Of a stretch of 29,020 nucleotides of DNA, positions 20,041 through 29,020 are shown piece after piece; the first letter of the stretch is position 1; every line of letters starts with the position of its first letter. The stretch spans positions 1-29,020 of the forward strand of contig JAENRP010000452.1 of NCBI GenBank assembly GCA_024741835.1, given 5' to 3'. Position numbers and translations under genes: made by a program. The notes below the pieces were generated by a model. It was not told the DNA's origin. It did not search any database and saw only the letters and a program-made list of their open reading frames with translations. The stretch comes from Diplocarpon mali (Eukaryota; Ascomycota; Leotiomycetes; Helotiales; Drepanopezizaceae).

Positions 20041-21420
20041 AAATAATAACTTAAGGTTGCGATTAGTTAAGTATTTTAATATTCTTTACTTATAGGACCG
20101 GCTTATAAGTTAAATTGGAAAAATCTTAGTCTTTGTCTAAGGGTTCAAAATTGCTTATATCGCCGTCGGTTCCTATAGAAGATTCGAAGGTTATATCAAT
20201 TTCTGATTCGTCTTTTAAAGGGAATAAGGTCTAATTGCATTAGTAAAAGCGCTTTAGTTAATTGGCTGCAAAGGTTCCTTTAATATCGACTCTATTAAGT
20301 TCTTAAAGAGAATAGTATCCTTTTTCTTTCTACTCAGATTTAACTTTAAATAAGCTAAGCTATCGATAGTCAAGTTTAGTATCTACTAATATATTAATAC
20401 TTTTTACAATATGATAAACTAAGATAAGATCATCTTTTTAAATAGGGTACATTTTAAGTACTTTAAAAGCAGCTTATGCTTCTTTAGCTTTTTCCTTATA
20501 TTATTTCTTTTATAAAATGATTTCCTCTATATCTATATCTTAAAGCTTAAGTTATTAGTATCTTATCGCTAGTAAATCGGAACGGTTCTAAATTTGACTA
20601 TAGTTGAATAATCTCTAAATAGGCTATTAGGATTCAAAAGAGAGCTATACCTCTTTACTATAGATAAGGAAAAATAGTATAACTCTAGTCGGTTTATAAA
20701 TTATCGTTTAATAAGTAAAGAGTATTTTATAAAAGTATTTTATTTAATTCTTAAATCCTTTATAAGTAACTTTAAATAGCCTATTAAAAATGTCGCAATA
20801 TCCTTGCTCTACTATTCTATTAACTTTTAAGTTATACGCTAAGATTTAAACCCGTTTAATACTATATTTTTATAAAAAAGCTTTAACTACTCCTTTATTT
20901 TTAAGGCCTCTATTAATAGTTAGTCTGTTAAAAAGTCTATAGCAATAGACTACGTCTTCCTAAAGGAACTTTATAATAGATTCAAAGTTAGCAAATCTTA
21001 AAGGTCGTCCTTTAGGCTATTCTAATAGGTCTTCCTTTACTAGAATAAAATATATAATCCCATTTTCAATTATTAATACTTATATAATATTAAGACTGAC
21101 TTTATAGAAAAGGCCTAATAGCTAGATTAGGAATAGGAGATTCTATTTATAATCAGGTTTTCATTTCTAATAAGAGACGCAACTTTTTACAAAAGCTTTG
21201 CAATCCTTAAAAGAACCCTTTTAAAAGAATTTCCTTAAGAGTTAGTAATAGGTAGACTTAGCTCCTTAATAGCCAGTTTCTTTATAAATATCCTAAATAG
21301 CCTTAGCCCTTAGTTTTTCGTCGTCTAAGCAAAGTTATATAAGGAATAAGTTATCGCTCCTTTTAAATAATCGTCTTTCTTATATTAGATAAATCAGAGC
21401 TTTAGCTTTGAATTTCTAAA
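20041..21420 (-). pseudogene. Gypsy integrase
   Basis: The minus-strand frame begins with an H2C2 zinc-binding block: DIYKETGY-stop-GAKSTYY (His codons mutated in part) and KDCKAFVKSC (~21180-21280). The catalytic core follows: VLIIENGIIYFILVKEDL, then RLFNRLTINRGLKNKGVVKAFL (the second Asp now Asn), then AYNLKVNRIVE with the catalytic Glu (~20790-20840). The C-terminal block LNGVDIKGTFAAN-stop-LKRFY (~20260-20300) matches the tail of fungal gypsy integrases. An acidic tail and one palindrome end the frame near 20060. It would insert element cDNA. Confidence 0.9.
20087..20111. repeat. Palindrome at the gypsy pol C-terminus
   Basis: It encodes TYKPVL-stop-V in the integrase frame, standard phase, in the acidic tail just before pol ends. 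Confidence 0.85.
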
Positions 21421-22130
21421 AATCTTTAAAAGCAACTATCTTTAATTATCTAAGTATGATTAAAAATTTCGCAATTTCTTTAGAGTTACCTAAGTAGTTA
21501 GGTAATAAAATTCTCTTATTTGACTTATAGGCCGGGCTTGCAAGTCGAGTCCCTTTAAGGCAATATATCAATAGATAACTAACTTTATTCTCTACCCATT
21601 TATTAATATCTATTTCGTCTTCTTTAATTAAATCAAAGGAGTAAGGATAAGTTCTTTTTAAAAGGCCGTTAGCAGTAGTGTTTTTCATCCTTAGAATATA
21701 TTTAACTTTAAAGTCTATTAATCTTATCTAAGTAATCCATTTCGTTAGTAAGGCTCCTGGTAAGTCGCTTGCAACTTTATTTAATTATTCTACTAGCACT
21801 TTAGCATTAGTTTCAAAGATAAAGTAAGTACTATAGAGGTCGCTTCTTATCTTTTTCATTACCTTTAAAGCGCCTTTATATTCCCGCTTAATAATATTAT
21901 ACTTTATCTCTATTAGATTCTAAAGACTACTTTTAAAGCGAGCTAGATGTCTTTTCTATTAGTTATTAGCTTATTAAAGGACGGCACCCTATCTAATTAA
22001 GCTTACGTTAACTATTAGTATAATTGGCTTAGCGTTGGCTCTATAGTCTATTTTAATTAAATATAGCGCTTTAAGCAACGCTTACTTCAGTTGTTTTATA
22101 GCCTCTATTTAGGGTTCCTCCTATTGAAAC
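21421..22130 (-). pseudogene. Gypsy RNase H and RNase H-integrase connector
   Basis: Readable blocks are IDYRANAKPIILIVNVSL (first catalytic Asp now Asn), HLARFKSSL-stop-N, IKREYKGALKVMKKIRSDLY (catalytic Glu), STYFIFETNAKVLV, DLPGALLTKWIT-stop-IRLIDF and KVKYILRMKNTTANGLLKR (consensus HxxGxxNxxADxLSR). The connector continues to YCLKGTRL and NSKEIAKFLIILR. A palindrome lies in the connector. The stretch from 21446 to 21688 happens to be stop-free (80 codons). Confidence 0.92.
21522..21546. repeat. Palindrome in the RNase H-integrase connector, exceptional phase
   Basis: It encodes LASPAYKS within the connector. It is the only coding copy in the gypsy element not in the standard codon phase (first two bases are codon positions two and three). 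Confidence 0.88.
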
Positions 22131-23060
22131 TCAGCCTCTTTCTAAAATAAGGCGTAAATAGGTACTGCCTTTTTAGCAAAATCCTTAATCTAAATGTGAT
22201 AGTATACTATAATACTAATAAATGCGCGAGCTTCTGCTATATTATTATACCTCTTCCATTTATCGATTTTAAGTACTTTAGCCCTTTAAGGACTTCGGCT
22301 ATTGGAATTAGTAATAAAACTAATAATTTCTATTGATAGAAGATAGTATTATAACTTTGGATTAACTATTGCTTTTGCCCTTTCGAATTATATAAGTACT
22401 TAATCTAAGTTTTAAATGTATTTTATTATAAATTGTCATATACTAAGAAGAACTTCTTTATAGGTATAGAATGATCTTAATCCTTTTACTCCTATATTAT
22501 CTATATAAAGGAGCGCAATATTAGGTATATAATCTATTAGTATTTTATAAATTACTTAGACAAATTGAGCGATCGAATTTATAGCCTCTTAAGGTAATCT
22601 TATCATTTGAAGTAGCCTAAGAGGGGTTTAAATTACTATTATATCTTTCGATTTAATATTAAGAATGAATTAGTTATATCTAAAGAAAAAGTCAATAAGA
22701 GAGCTATAGGTTAATCCTGCGAATTTATTCGAGAACTTATCTATATTTAAAAGAATATTAGTATCCTTAATAGTTACTTGGTTCATCTTTACTACTACTA
22801 TTATTAATCTATAAATTCCCTTCTCTTTCTTAATAACTAAGAACCATTTATTCCTATAAGGGCTATTATAGAACTTGAGAACACCTTGCTTCAGCCTGTC
22901 CTTTAATATTTCAATTACCTTTTCTTAAAGAGCTTTAGGGACTTCGAATGTTTTCTTTTACTAAGCTTTATAGGGTATTATCTTAATCTTAATATAAGGT
23001 ATAACCTCTTTTTAAATCTAGCTAAGTTCCGTTTAGTTAAAAGCTAAGGCGTCCTCTCGA
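22131..23060 (-). pseudogene. Gypsy reverse transcriptase
   Basis: The minus frame reads KKTFEVPKAL, VIEILKDRLKQGVL, YRNKWFLVIKKEKGIYRLI (~22805-22880), NQVTIKDTN, the FFRYN-stop-FILNIKSKD block, TPLRLLQMIRLP-stop-EAINSIAQFV (consensus LPFGLxxAPxxFQ) and LLYIDNIGVKG. The catalytic YIDD/FIDD is YIDN at 22496-22507. The downstream connection blocks ITNSNSRSP and WKRYNNIAEARAFISII match the thumb and RNase-H-like start of fungal gypsy pol. Stops fall at expected Gln/Trp sites. Confidence 0.95.
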
Positions 23061-23488
23061 TTTATTAAGGTTTTATAAAGTAGTTCGCATTCTTATTTTA
23101 TTAAGTCATCTTCAATTTTTAGTATATTAAAACGTTCTTTTATTAGCCGATATCCGATAGGTTTATTAGAAAATCTACCTATAATAAACTTATCGAATTT
23201 GCCACCCGGCTTCAGAGGTCGAAGCTTCTCGTCTTATTTAAACTAATTATCCAGTCCTCTAGGCTTTAAGCTATTAGAGATTCCCCAATCTACTAGTTGT
23301 ACTTTATTAGCCTTACTTTTATATATAGTTCGAATATTAGCTAATATTATGCTTCTCTACTTCTTTCCTTTTTTATTAAATCTTATAAAACGGTCCGAAT
23401 TTTCCTTTTTAAAAATAAATAAAAGATTTTCTAAGTTATTAATTTAAAGTATATAAATGGAAATGTTATTAGTAATTTTATTATTTTT

Positions 23489-23513
23489 CACTTGCGAGTC
23501 TGGCTTATAAGTG
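23489..23513. repeat. Palindrome in protease-RT connector
   Basis: It encodes TYKPDSQV in the pol frame, standard phase. Confidence 0.85.
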
Positions 23514-23650
23514 GTTTTTAGGTTTTTTAAAATAATTAGTAAATTATCGAAATTTATAAAATGAACTATCTTCTCTACTTTATTTTTCTTTTTTCTTAAT
23601 TGTTAAGCCGATAAAACGCCGATTGTACTATTTTTCAAAATTCCAGATTT

Positions 23651-23675
23651 AACTCCTAGTCTAGGACTATAAGTC
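23651..23675. repeat. Palindrome in protease-RT connector
   Basis: It encodes TYSPRLGV in the pol frame, standard phase. Confidence 0.87.
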
Positions 23676-23800
23676 AAATCGCTATTGTTTAAAATCGGCA
23701 AACTTACCTTTCTTTTACTATAACTCCTTATTAGGTACCTTTCTTTACTAGTATTAAGCCTAGCCCTTATGCTAGCTAATTATTTCCTAAAACTTTATTT

Positions 23801-24240
23801 TAAAATTCGGCTATATCTCTTGCGATAACCATTTGTCCTTTTAAAGATCGATCTATATTCTAAAGATTAGCTTTTATAAGACTATCTTTAGGATAGTTAA
23901 ATATTAGCTGAGATTCTAAAATAAAGGGCATTTTTAAAAGAATGTTATTTAAAGAATTCTCTATTATTAGAAAGTTAGTATAATTAATAATTCCTCTGAC
24001 TTTAACCTTTACGTTTTTCACCTATTTATTAAAATTGTATTTCGATTTAAAGATAGTCGAATAAATAAGGAGTCGATTGCTAACGATTGTTAATTAAGCC
24101 ATTTCTGCTACTTTTCTAATTATTATATTAACTTTTGAACTACAATCGATCAGAGCCTTTGCTTTAACTAATTCTTCTATTAAATAAATAATAATAGGGC
24201 TTTTTATCGCAATTGCTAAACAATTTCAATTGATATTCTA
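23801..24240 (-). pseudogene. Gypsy aspartic protease
   Basis: The active-site block reads ALIDCSSKVNII, with D at 24145-24147, where retropepsins have ALIDSGSxVNxI. The Gly codon has become Ser. EMA-stop-LTIVSNR and VKNVKVRVRGIINYTNFLI follow, then NILLKMPFIL (consensus DxILGMPFL), the C-terminal retropepsin block. It would process the polyprotein. Confidence 0.85.
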
Positions 24241-25160
24241 AGATATTAAAGCTATTGCTATAATATCGTAGTACCTTTAAGTTCCTTTATCTTTTATAAT
24301 TTAAAGATATTTAATTAAAGCTAAGTGCTTTTTAAAGTTCTTTTATATTATAATTTCCATTTCCTTATTATTATTCAAATCTTTAAAGGCAACTGGGATA
24401 TACTTTCCTAGTACTTTATTAAAGTATCCAGTCAAACCAAATAGGTCTTTAAATATAAGGTTAATTTGCTAGGCTATGATATTCTCTACAGCTTTCTCTA
24501 TTATAGTTGAACTAGCGTATTTATTAACGAATTTTTCCTGTTTTAATATCTGTCTCTTTCGCTTAAGGTCAAAGGTCTATATAATAACTTTAACTTCTTA
24601 ATCTTTAAGCTTAAAGCCATCTTTGTTTATTATATTTCTAATTAATTTATCTACTATATCGGCTTTATCCTTATCTATTGCAGTTCTAGATTATTAAGTG
24701 TCTTTTAGCATTTAGACTTTATATTAAGATTCTTAAGTTGCACGCATTGATTTCTAGACTTTAGCTGGTTTTATTAGTATTAGGGGAGTAGTAGATTTAA
24801 AAGGACGCTAAGTATTCTAAGGGTTTCTGGATACAGAAGTAGCATTAATATTAGCAGATATATTATTATTAACCTATCCTAAGATAGAGATGCCTTTAAC
24901 TTCTATAACTATTTAATTAAAAGCTAAGTCCTTAAGAACTCCCTTAAGTAGGTTGCTAATTAGACCTATATATATATAAGTTGGAATTTTAGCGTTTATA
25001 TCTATAATATGCTATCGTTCGACTAAATTCTCATCCCATTTTATACTATATATTATTATTCGAATAGTCTATAACTATAAGCGATTCTAGTGCTTTTTAA
25101 TAGGGATAGCTTCTAGCCTAGGATCTCTAATATAAAGTATCTCATACTTATTAATATATA
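24241..25160 (-). pseudogene. Gypsy gag-protease connector
   Basis: Readable minus-frame blocks include IYIGLINNLLKGVLKDL, VKGISILGQVNNNISANINAT (~24850-24900), PLILIKPAKVQKSMRA and YFNKVLGKYIPVAF. It is a long connector between the gag zinc-binding region and protease. No further domain was recognised. Confidence 0.65.
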
Positions 25161-26289
25161 TAACCCTAGTATTAATAAAATAATAGAAAAGAGGGCAATC
25201 GTTGCAATACTTATATAAAGCGCAGTTGGGTTCTTCATTATTGCAAAAGTTGCAAGTTAGTCGTCTTCTATTGCTATTCCCTTAGTACCCTATAGTATTA
25301 ATATTAGCAGAGTACTAGTTGGGATTAATTTCTCCTTCTTTAGTTAACTATTAAGTTCTTATATTAACTAATTGTTCCGAATGATAAGAAGTAGGAGTCT
25401 GGTAATAGGAACTACTATATTAGCTTATAGTAGCCGAGTTTTACCTATTATTAAATTAGGGAATATGCTATTTTTCCTATAAGAGATTATTAATCCTAGT
25501 TTCTAAGCTCTAGATTTAGAGTTTTGCAAATTAGGTCTTAAGTTCCTTAATTCTAGGGTTAGATCTTACTCCTAGGTTAGGACTGCGAGTGAAAGGTATA
25601 ACCACTAGGTTCTTCTTTGCCTCCTCTATGACTTTTAAAGCCTTTGAGTATTCTTAGACCAAGCTCTTAAGGTCTTTAGTATAAGAGGGAGTAAGGGCTT
25701 TTTCCTATTCTATAGTATTAATAGTTCTTTTACTAAGATCTGATTTCAAAGCAAAGGCTAAGAATTCCTTAAATAAGGCAAAGGTTATAAGGTCTTACTT
25801 ATTAATCCTAAAATACTTGATAATCTTATTTTAAAGGCCAATAGGTAATCTAAGTAAGAAAAGGCGGCCTCTTTCAACTTCACTAAGTATTTTCTAACTA
25901 ATTAAGGTATTTGATATATAAGTAAAAGTCCGATAGTAGTTCTTAAGTTCCTTAGGAGTTTAAGTAATTAGAACAAATTCCTTTAAGAAAGCTAGAGTAT
26001 TGCAAATCTACTATCTATCAAATTCTCGGAATTCAGACTTAAGAGCCTTAATAAGGAGTTCTTATAAACTATACGTTTTCTATTTAAGGAGGGACTTAAT
26101 AATATCTTTACTTATATAATTATAATAGCAAGGAAGTTGAGAAATCATATCCTTTTATATAATATTAAAATCGTAATAAGTTTCCTTATATTACTTAAGG
26201 AAATTAGTAATATTAGCGCCTATAAAGTGAGGAGCGCTAAGGGAACTAAAGAGGAGAAAGTGACTAATAATAGCCTTAAATGCGGCCAT
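25161..26289 (-). pseudogene. Gypsy gag with Cys-rich zinc-binding motif
   Basis: The start is ATG at 26289-26287 (MAAFKAIISHF). The capsid-like helical region reads SQLPCYYNYISKDIIKSLL and KALKSEFREFD, then LLRLPIGL-stop-NKIIKYF and LAFALKSDLSK. Near the C-terminus lies one in-frame palindrome. The Cys-rich block CNFCNNEEPNCALYKYCNDC (~25195-25255) is a C-x2-C-x6-C-x5-C-x2-C variant of the nucleocapsid knuckle seen in fungal gypsy gags. Gag would assemble particles and package RNA. TAA/TAG stops at former Gln codons inactivate it. Confidence 0.88.
25567..25591. repeat. Palindrome in gypsy gag
   Basis: It encodes TRSPNLGV in the gag frame, standard phase, between the capsid-like region and a short coiled-coil-like segment. 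Confidence 0.88.
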
Positions 26290-27265
26290 TATCGTTTTAT
26301 ACTAACTATCTAAGTTAATAGAATCTATAAGGGGCAAAGGGAAAGCTTTGATATTGCGAGATTAATTACTAAGTAGAGTACTTCGAAATTCAAAAGGGCT
26401 TAAAGAACGTTTAGAATCCGAGTCAATCTCAAAGTGATTAAAACGAGTTTGAAAAGATTCGGATAAAGGGTTAGTAAAAAGTTTAAAATTGTTATTATTT
26501 TTAATATTTTCAAGCGTCGATATTAAAAAAGTAAATAGTAGCTTTAAGTTGTTTAAGGATATCTTTTTATCCTCTTACTTATAGGCTAGGCCTAAGAGTA
26601 GAATTCCGGATTCTATTAAAAGTTTAATCCGAGTTTGCTAAGAGATTCTAAGTAAGTATTAAACAGCTAATAAGAGCGTTATAACTAATCGCAATAAGAT
26701 AAGGTTTACTTAATTAAAGACCAATTTCTAAAATAAGGTTTATATCTAAGATTCTTCTTAGCCTTTAGGCCAATTCCTATTAGTCCTTAGAATAAAGGGA
26801 TCTTTAGAGACGATTTTAAGGCAGTTTTTAAAGTTCTATTAAGCTAAGGCGGCTGAATTATCAGATTCGGATTTCTGAAGATTCTAAGAAGGCACTTCCG
26901 ATTAGAGTTTGCGCTTAGTATTACTTAAGTATTCGAAACTACCGCTATTTAAGATTACTATTATAAGGTTCGCCAAACTTTTTATACTAAGAAGCCGAAA
27001 ATTCCGAAAATCTCAGAATTAAGGAAGAAAATAAGGGTTTTCGAAGCAGAGCCGAAAAGGGAAAATCTAAGGTTATTAATAGTTGCTAAACGAAAATCGA
27101 CAGTTCTAAGTAACTAGGCGATTAAGGATAAGGTTTTTAGAATTGATCAAAATGCTATAAGTATTTTAAAGATATTTTTTTTTTTTTTTTTCAAAAGGCC
27201 GGTCTCTTATCTACAAACTAAGAGATCAATAAGGTTATATAAGGACGGAAATCTTAAGAAATCGG
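26290..27265 (-). other. Gypsy 5' leader
   Basis: About 1 kb lies between the primer binding site and the gag ATG, with no conserved protein block. It contains one palindrome (26576-26600) and a poly-T run of about 16 bases (27175-27191). Confidence 0.65.
26576..26600. repeat. Palindrome in gypsy 5' leader
   Basis: It reads TACTTATAGGCTAGGCCTAAGAGTA, a non-coding copy upstream of the gag ATG. Confidence 0.82.
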
Positions 27266-27283
27266 TCCCTGCGTAGGTCACTA
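27266..27283 (-). other. Gypsy primer binding site
   Basis: On the minus strand it reads TAGTGACCTACGCAGGGA, one base after the 5' LTR. With one RIP change (TGG to TAG) it complements the 3' end of a tRNA: CCA, discriminator, a 7-base acceptor strand GTAGGTC-type, then T-stem. I cannot name the tRNA from this alone. Confidence 0.75.
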
Positions 27284-27284
27284 A

Positions 27285-27529
27285 TATAAAATAGAGGGGA
27301 GATAATATAAGAATAGGCCTAAGGGAAGACCTAAAAATAAGAGGAGGAAGCACTATAAGCGGGCTCTTTTAAACAAGATGTTAGGAATAAGTCCTAAGTA
27401 TAGGGTATATTTAGTACTATAGCAACACGCGCTGTCTTTATATATAGAAGATGGCCCTTTTATCCTCCTACCGTCCTGCGCCGATCATATGATATATGTT
27501 ATAAGACCTATCTATCTTAGGTCTCTATA
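27285..27529 (-). repeat. Gypsy 5' LTR (245 bp)
   Basis: It is the partner of 11726-11970. Ends are TA...TA. It contains the same AAGACCT/AGGTCT hairpin at its outer end. Confidence 0.92.
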
Positions 27530-27533
27530 GCAA
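27530..27533. repeat. Gypsy target site duplication GCAA (right)
   Basis: It is identical to 11722-11725. The following TAGCAAGG continues the GCA-rich flank. Confidence 0.7.
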
Positions 27534-28200
27534 TAGCAAGGGCTAAGGAGATAAATAAGGAGACTATAGCAGCAGCTGCAATAGTAGAGGCAAAAGGGAT
27601 AAGAGCAGCAGCAGCAATAGCAAAGGCGAACGGGTCTAAGCTAAAGGGACTAAGAGCAAATAGGAATAGTATACTAAGAGTAAAGGAGGCAGCAATACTA
27701 CTACTCGTAGGAGTAGCAGGCCCTCTTAGCACTAGGGTCCGATCGCTCCTATCTTTTAAAATTAGCCTAAAACTTAATAAGACTTAATAAAATATATTAT
27801 AAAAGCTTTAAAGCGTACCCTTTACTATATTAAGTAGTAGTACTACCTCCTCCTTAAAGGTACCGCAAGTATAGGCCGATATAATAGCCTCTTAAAAGGT
27901 AAGGAGAGGTCTACTAGCCTACTAATAGCTATTGCTTAATATTATATAATAAATGCAACGCGTACTAAAGGTACTATTAAAGTACTAATAATCGAGATTG
28001 CTAATACTCTTATATACGATATAATATATATATGTATTATTATACTCTATTATAGGCTTAGGCATATAGCGCGCAGTAGGGGCAGGGCTCTTAAGCGGTA
28101 GTAATAGTAGCAGCGGCAGCAGGAGCAGCAAGGATAGCGGCAGCGGCTTATTGCCTAGCAGGCGCTAGGACAACTGGAATAGGGTTCCTACTCCTTAAAG
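27534..28200. repeat. GCA/Ala-rich low-complexity flank of the gypsy insertion
   Basis: The plus strand is rich in GCA and GCN triplets (27560-27710 and 28095-28150). The stretch 27540-27760 is open in one plus frame (ARAKEINKETIAAAAIVEAK) and also open on the minus strand. The frame lines up with that at 11641-11721 if the gypsy element is ignored. No known protein is recognised, so it may be repeat rather than gene. Confidence 0.55.
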
Positions 28201-28640
28201 AGCGCTAGCGACTTAGCGCAAAGTCAGTATAACGCCAGGTATAAGGACTCTAAAGGTCTTACTTTATAAAGGCGGCTAAGGCTATAATAAGTAAGAGTTC
28301 CTTTTATATTTAAAAATTATTAATATAAAGATAATATTTTAAATAATAAAAGAGGGTTGTTTTTAAAAGAAGGGAAAGAGAACCTCTGCGATAGAAATAC
28401 TTTATAAGAAGCCTAATAAAGTACTAATATAGAATCGCGAAGATTCTTAAGAACGCTTATTACTTATAGCAACCCTTCTTATTCTAAAAGGAACGACCTT
28501 TAAAAGAGCAGCATATAAGATAAAGCCTCTTTTCTTTATAACTGCTATTCTTTCTTTTATTTTATTTATATAATTAAGCGATTTTAAAAGCATCGCCTAA
28601 CTAAGGGGTATATTATATAAAATAGGCAGAGTCTCTACTT
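28201..28640. other. Unassigned AT-rich DNA
   Basis: No recognisable gene or element. Stops are dense in all frames. Confidence 0.4.
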
Positions 28641-28781
28641 ATTTTAAAGACCTTCTATATAACTTTGCTAAGTTATAAACTCTCCCTTTTCTTTCCGAAG
28701 TCTCCTTACTATATATATACTAAATAATAATATAATCAATCATCTTCCTTTACTTCTGCGAGCCTCCTAAGCGACCTAATG
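28641..28781 (+). promoter_or_regulatory. Promoter-like CT-rich stretch ahead of a copia fragment
   Basis: It is pyrimidine-rich, with ATATATATAC at 28711-28720 and a CT-rich leader, then ATG at 28779-28781. The last ~70 bases keep CA and CAG words and look less RIP-mutated than the surroundings. This suggests a unique-sequence origin or a part of a copia relative. Confidence 0.3.
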
Positions 28782-29020
28782 AAGGCCCTCCAGCCGACCG
28801 CACCACAAGAGATAAATATTACTAGTATTTCTTTCCTTTTATAAAATATTCTTCTTATACCTAGCCTAGGTATTAATTTTTTATTTAACTATAAGATCTA
28901 TATAGAATTGAATTATATAAGAGTTTTTAATAATCAATTTATATAGTTTATAAATAATAATTATAAAGTAATCTTTAAAGTTAAAATCAAAGATAGACTT
29001 TATATTATCTTAAAGGTAAT
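28779..29020 (+). pseudogene. Copia-A family fragment (GAG-pre-integrase), runs off the window
   Basis: 28810-29020 aligns without gaps to 5141-5351 of Copia-A, with differences that are almost all transitions. Readable blocks are NILLIPSLGINFLF, FNNQFI and YKVIFKVKIKD. The ATG at 28779 reads MKALQPTAPQE and then enters the copia frame in phase before an RIP-type stop (TAA) after SFLL. The similarity begins abruptly at 28810, so this is a truncated copy, a diverged family member or a chimera. The rest lies beyond the window. Confidence 0.8.

Larger units (their letters stand above)
23061..23800 (-). pseudogene. Gypsy protease-RT connector
   Basis: The same minus frame as RT is readable: KANKVQLVDWGISNSLKPRG (~23250-23310), GGKFDKFIIGRFSNKPIGYRL (~23150-23210) and LINREDALAFN. 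Two palindromes lie in its N-terminal half, in frame. This segment is typical linker sequence of fungal gypsy polyproteins. Confidence 0.75.
11726..27529 (-). mobile_element. Giant (~15.8 kb) Ty3/gypsy LTR retrotransposon with two extra reading frames
   Basis: It is bounded by 245-bp LTRs (11726-11970, 27285-27529) and a 4-bp GCAA duplication, with a tRNA-type primer binding site next to the 27.3-kb LTR. Read on the minus strand the order is gag, protease, RT, RNase H, integrase, the Ty3/gypsy order. Two homologous frames (X1, X2) then fill the ~7.4 kb before the 3' LTR. LTR differences (about 20) are all transitions. Frames are long, with stops mainly TAA/TAG. Seventeen palindromes are scattered through it, mostly at interdomain positions. 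At ~15.8 kb it is far longer than typical fungal gypsy elements (about 5-8 kb). Confidence 0.93.

Noticed and set aside
1660..26289. Reassigned genetic code with TAA/TAG read as Gln
   Set aside because: Stops also replace Trp, unmutated CAA and TGG codons remain in the same frames, catalytic Asp and Gly codons are changed by transitions too (YINN, YIDN, DCSS), and LTRs differ only by transitions. RIP explains all of this.
5364..26600. CRISPR array
   Set aside because: Repeats are palindromes with variable, mostly distant spacing, no unique spacers of constant size and no cas genes, and the setting is eukaryotic.
27517..27732. 71-codon Ala-rich minus-strand frame resembling a membrane peptide
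   Set aside because: It arises from GCA/TGC low-complexity DNA and begins beyond the LTR end. No start context or homologue is recognised.
28340..28365. Inverted copy of the 11510 sequence (GCAACCCTCTTTT)
   Set aside because: Similarity is limited to about 13 bases of low-complexity sequence.

Overview
This window is gene-poor, AT-rich nuclear DNA from what looks like a filamentous ascomycete (Pezizomycotina). It is built almost wholly from LTR retrotransposons inactivated by repeat-induced point mutation (RIP). The evidence for RIP is direct. The two LTR pairs found here differ only by transitions. Former Gln and Trp codons have become TAA/TAG while TGA stays rare. Reading frames stay recognisable for over 1,000 codons with few frameshifts. 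I see no intact host gene, no tRNA or rRNA gene and no CRISPR array. All coding features are therefore listed as pseudogenes.

Layout. (1) 1-1660: unassigned AT-rich DNA with a ~50-bp minisatellite (631-950) and degenerate TAGCTA-type repeats (1194-1440). (2) ~1660-11343: a 5'-truncated Ty1/copia element on the plus strand ('Copia-B'; integrase, RT, RNase H), split at 3238-9434 by a complete nested Ty1/copia element ('Copia-A', 3243-9429) with 195-bp LTRs and a perfect 5-bp target duplication AGTAA. (3) 11345-11721 and 27534-28200: low-complexity GCA/Ala-rich DNA, apparently one locus split by the next element. (4) 11726-27529: a ~15.8-kb Ty3/gypsy element on the minus strand with 245-bp LTRs, a 4-bp duplication GCAA and a tRNA-type primer binding site. 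Its order, read from 27.5 kb down to 11.7 kb, is LTR, leader, gag, protease, RT, RNase H, integrase, then two further ~1,130-1,160-codon reading frames (X1, X2), LTR. An 87-base N gap lies at 12157-12243. (5) 28810-29020: a second fragment of the Copia-A family running off the window, preceded by a less mutated promoter-like stretch.

Two observations stand out. First, X1 and X2 are collinear full-length homologues of each other, lie downstream of integrase on the element's coding strand, and match no family I recognise. This looks like a giant gypsy element with a duplicated accessory gene. Second, a 25-bp near-perfect palindrome (arms ACTCGTAGGCC and its reverse complement around one central base) occurs about 27 times, in both the copia and the gypsy element. 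Inside reading frames it lies at interdomain positions and almost always in one codon phase, encoding a peptide like LT-R-RPGLRV. In Copia-A it forms a ten-unit array whose spacings are all multiples of three. Outside the reading frame, near the Copia-A 3' end, it recurs with a 64-bp period. The pattern resembles the in-frame palindromic elements of Rickettsia, but in a fungal transposon setting.
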